Source: an uncultured Sphingomonadales bacterium
GTDB taxonomy: Bacteria > Pseudomonadota > Alphaproteobacteria > Sphingomonadales > Sphingomonadaceae
Assembly: GCA_903893935.1 (NCBI GenBank)
Contig: CAITOD010000081.1
Span: 1-7,931, forward strand
Direction of reading: 5' to 3'
DNA length: 7,931 nucleotides
The position numbers were made by a program, and so were the translations under genes. The notes beneath the pieces were generated by a model that worked only from the letters and a program-made list of their open reading frames with translations, was not told the origin of the DNA and searched no databases. Every line of letters starts with the position of its first letter. The stretch's first letter is position 1. Of the stretch, positions 6,294-7,931 are shown piece after piece.

Positions 6294-6322
6294 ATTGGAC
6301 AGGCGCAAGGCAATGCGCCAAT
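6294..6322 (+). promoter_or_regulatory. Inverted repeat in the pccB leader or promoter
   Basis: GGCGCA (6302-6307) pairs with TGCGCC (6314-6319) around the loop AGGCAA. ATTGG (6294-6298) can also pair with CCAAT (6318-6322), so the right arm TGCGCCAAT matches the left side if four bases are bulged. It sits 36 bases before the pccB start. Whether it is transcribed (a leader hairpin) or is a second protein-binding dyad cannot be told from sequence. Confidence 0.35.
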
Positions 6323-6357
6323 CGCGCTCAATTCGTATCTGCAAGGGACCTTCGTGC

Positions 6358-7884
6358 ATGTCCGCAAACATCGCCGAAATGGAGAAGCGCCGCGCCGCCG
6401 CGCATCTGGGCGGGGGGCAGCGCCGGATCGACGCGCAACACGCCAAAGGCAAGCTGACCGCGCGCGAACGGCTCGACATTCTGCTCGACGAAGGCAGCTT
6501 TGAAGAAGTCGATGCGTATGTCGAACACAATTGCGTCGATTTCGGCATGCCCGAAACGACCATTCCCGGCGATGGCGTGGTCACCGGGTCGGGCACGATC
6601 AACGGCCGGCTGGTGTTCGTGTTCTCGCAGGATTTCACGGTGTTCGGCGGCGCGGTGTCCGAACGCCACGCGATGAAGATCTGCAAGATCATGGACACCG
6701 CGATGAAAGTCGGCGCGCCCGTCATTGGCCTCAATGATTCGGGCGGAGCGCGTATCCAGGAAGGTGTGGCGAGCCTTGGCGGCTATGCCGAAATCTTCCA
6801 GCGCAATGTGCTCGCTTCGGGCGTGGTGCCGCAATTGTCGCTGATCATGGGGCCGTGCGCGGGCGGTGCGGTCTATTCGCCGGCGATGACCGACTTCATC
6901 TTCATGGTGAAGGATTCAAGCTATATGTTCGTCACCGGGCCCGATGTGGTCAAGACGGTTACCAACGAGATCGTCACGCAGGAAGAACTGGGCGGCGCGG
7001 TCACGCATACCACCAAGACTTCGGTTGCCGATCTGGCGTGCGAAAACGATATCGATGCCTTGCTGGCGGCGCGCGAACTGTTCGATTTCCTGCCGCTCAC
7101 CAACCAGACCGGGGTGCCGGTGCGGCCGAGCAGCGATCCGTGGGACCGGCTCGATCACAGCCTCGACACGCTGATCCCGGCTTCGGCCGCGCAGCCTTAC
7201 GACATGCACGAAGTGATCCGCAAAGTGCTCGACGAAGGCGATTTCTTCGAAATCCAGCCGAGACACGCAGGCAATATCCTGTGCGGGTTCGGCCGCATCG
7301 AAGGGCGCACGGTGGGCGTTGTGGCCAACCAGCCGCTGGTGCTGGCGGGTGTGCTCGATATCAATTCGTCGAAGAAAGCCGCGCGCTTCGTGCGGTTTTG
7401 CGATGCTTTCGAAATTCCGATCGTGACGTTCGTCGATGTGCCGGGCTTCCTTCCCGGCACCGCGCAGGAGCACAACGGCATTATCAAGCACGGCGCCAAG
7501 CTCTTGTTCGCCTATGCCGAAGCGACCGTGCCCAAGATCACCGTGATCACGCGCAAGGCTTATGGCGGGGCTTATGACGTGATGGCCTCGAAGCATTTGC
7601 GCGGCGATCTCAACTATGCCTGGCCCACTGCCGAAATCGCGGTGATGGGCGCCAAAGGCGCGGTTGAAATCATCTTTCGCGGGCTGTCGGGCGAGGAACA
7701 GGCCGAAAAGGTGCGCGAATACGAAGACCGCTTTGCCAATCCGTTCGTGGCGGCGAGCAAAGGGTTTGTGGATGAAGTGATCTATCCGCATTCAACCCGC
7801 CGCCGCATCGCGCTGGGCTTGCGCAAATTGCGGCACAAGGCGCTGGAGAACCCATGGAAGAAACACGACAATATTCCGCTGTGA
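6358..7884 (+). CDS. pccB: Propionyl-CoA carboxylase beta chain (carboxyltransferase)
   Basis: 508 residues, the usual length. With a biotin-carrying alpha chain it transfers carboxyl from carboxybiotin to propionyl-CoA, giving methylmalonyl-CoA in the cytoplasm. It has two crotonase-fold halves. The first holds [13 protein letters not shown] (125-137) and the oxyanion-hole stretch [17 protein letters not shown] (164-180). The second holds VDVPGFLPG (359-367) and the oxyanion-hole stretch [14 protein letters not shown] (399-412). Then comes [21 protein letters not shown] (416-436), in which Asp417 appears to match the Asp linked to propionyl-CoA preference in Streptomyces PccB (alignment by eye). 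The end, KKHDNIPL, is typical. The ATG at 6358 has AAGGGA nine bases upstream and starts the family homology; the frame stays open 248 codons further upstream, but only as the antisense of pccR. Methylcrotonyl- or acetyl-CoA carboxylase are less likely alternatives, given the PccR neighbour and motifs. Confidence 0.95.
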   Translation: MSANIAEMEKRRAAAHLGGGQRRIDAQHAKGKLTARERLDILLDEGSFEEVDAYVEHNCVDFGMPETTIPGDGVVTGSGTINGRLVFVFSQDFTVFGGAVSERHAMKICKIMDTAMKVGAPVIGLNDSGGARIQEGVASLGGYAEIFQRNVLASGVVPQLSLIMGPCAGGAVYSPAMTDFIFMVKDSSYMFVTGPDVVKTVTNEIVTQEELGGAVTHTTKTSVADLACENDIDALLAARELFDFLPLTNQTGVPVRPSSDPWDRLDHSLDTLIPASAAQPYDMHEVIRKVLDEGDFFEIQPRHAGNILCGFGRIEGRTVGVVANQPLVLAGVLDINSSKKAARFVRFCDAFEIPIVTFVDVPGFLPGTAQEHNGIIKHGAKLLFAYAEATVPKITVITRKAYGGAYDVMASKHLRGDLNYAWPTAEIAVMGAKGAVEIIFRGLSGEEQAEKVREYEDRFANPFVAASKGFVDEVIYPHSTRRRIALGLRKLRHKALENPWKKHDNIPL

Positions 7885-7901
7885 GCGTCGGGAATTGCCC
7901 C

Positions 7902-7931
7902 ATGTCTGCCAGCCAGCCTTCGCCCCTTCCC
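7902..7931 (+). CDS. Possible start of the next gene after pccB (ten codons only)
   Basis: An ATG 17 bases past the pccB stop is preceded by GGGA at a spacing of eight bases and opens MSASQPSPLP up to the window edge. The spacing fits an operon with pccB, but ten codons reveal no family. Confidence 0.35.
   Translation, partial: MSASQPSPLP

Noticed and set aside
5614..6357. A 248-codon upstream extension of pccB in the same frame.
   Set aside because: It is the antisense of the pccR coding region; pccB family homology and a good ribosome site begin at 6358.

Overview
The window is visibly G+C-rich chromosomal DNA of an alphaproteobacterium, most likely a member of the Sphingomonadales. This rests on gene content: a MipZ division-site ATPase, which is essentially alphaproteobacterial, and a PccR/ScfR-type regulator divergent from pccB, an arrangement known from alphaproteobacteria. 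Genus cannot be decided from what is visible. I see no mobile element, CRISPR array, tRNA, rRNA or phage gene, and no convincing unknown defence-type system. It looks like ordinary housekeeping and accessory metabolism with some interesting control sites.

From left to right, six genes run on the minus strand. They are a flavin oxidoreductase of the 2,4-dienoyl-CoA reductase/trimethylamine dehydrogenase type (its C-terminal part lies outside the left edge); a secreted WXXGXW-repeat protein with a long Ala/Gly/His-rich tail; a dienelactone hydrolase-family protein; a small Tyr-rich lipoprotein; mipZ; and pccR, a short-chain fatty acyl-CoA regulator. At the right, pccB (propionyl-CoA carboxylase beta chain) runs on the plus strand, divergent from pccR. 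The first codons of a further plus-strand gene may follow at the very end.

The clearest functional unit is pccR-pccB. The 114 bases between the two starts carry a perfect CTTTGCAAAG palindrome and a second partial copy, close to the TTTGCAAA-type sites used by PccR and RamB. The inferred model is that PccR senses a propionyl-CoA-related signal and switches on pccB, so that propionyl-CoA from odd-chain fatty acids or branched amino acids is carboxylated to methylmalonyl-CoA. The biotin-bearing alpha chain is not in the window.

The other minus-strand genes are separated by short gaps (about 80 to 230 bases), most of which hold strong GC-rich inverted repeats without a T-tract. They look like separately transcribed units rather than one operon. 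No gene-free stretch exceeds 300 bases; the longest gap, 4610-4839, holds a nested hairpin after pccR and an A+T-rich likely promoter for mipZ.
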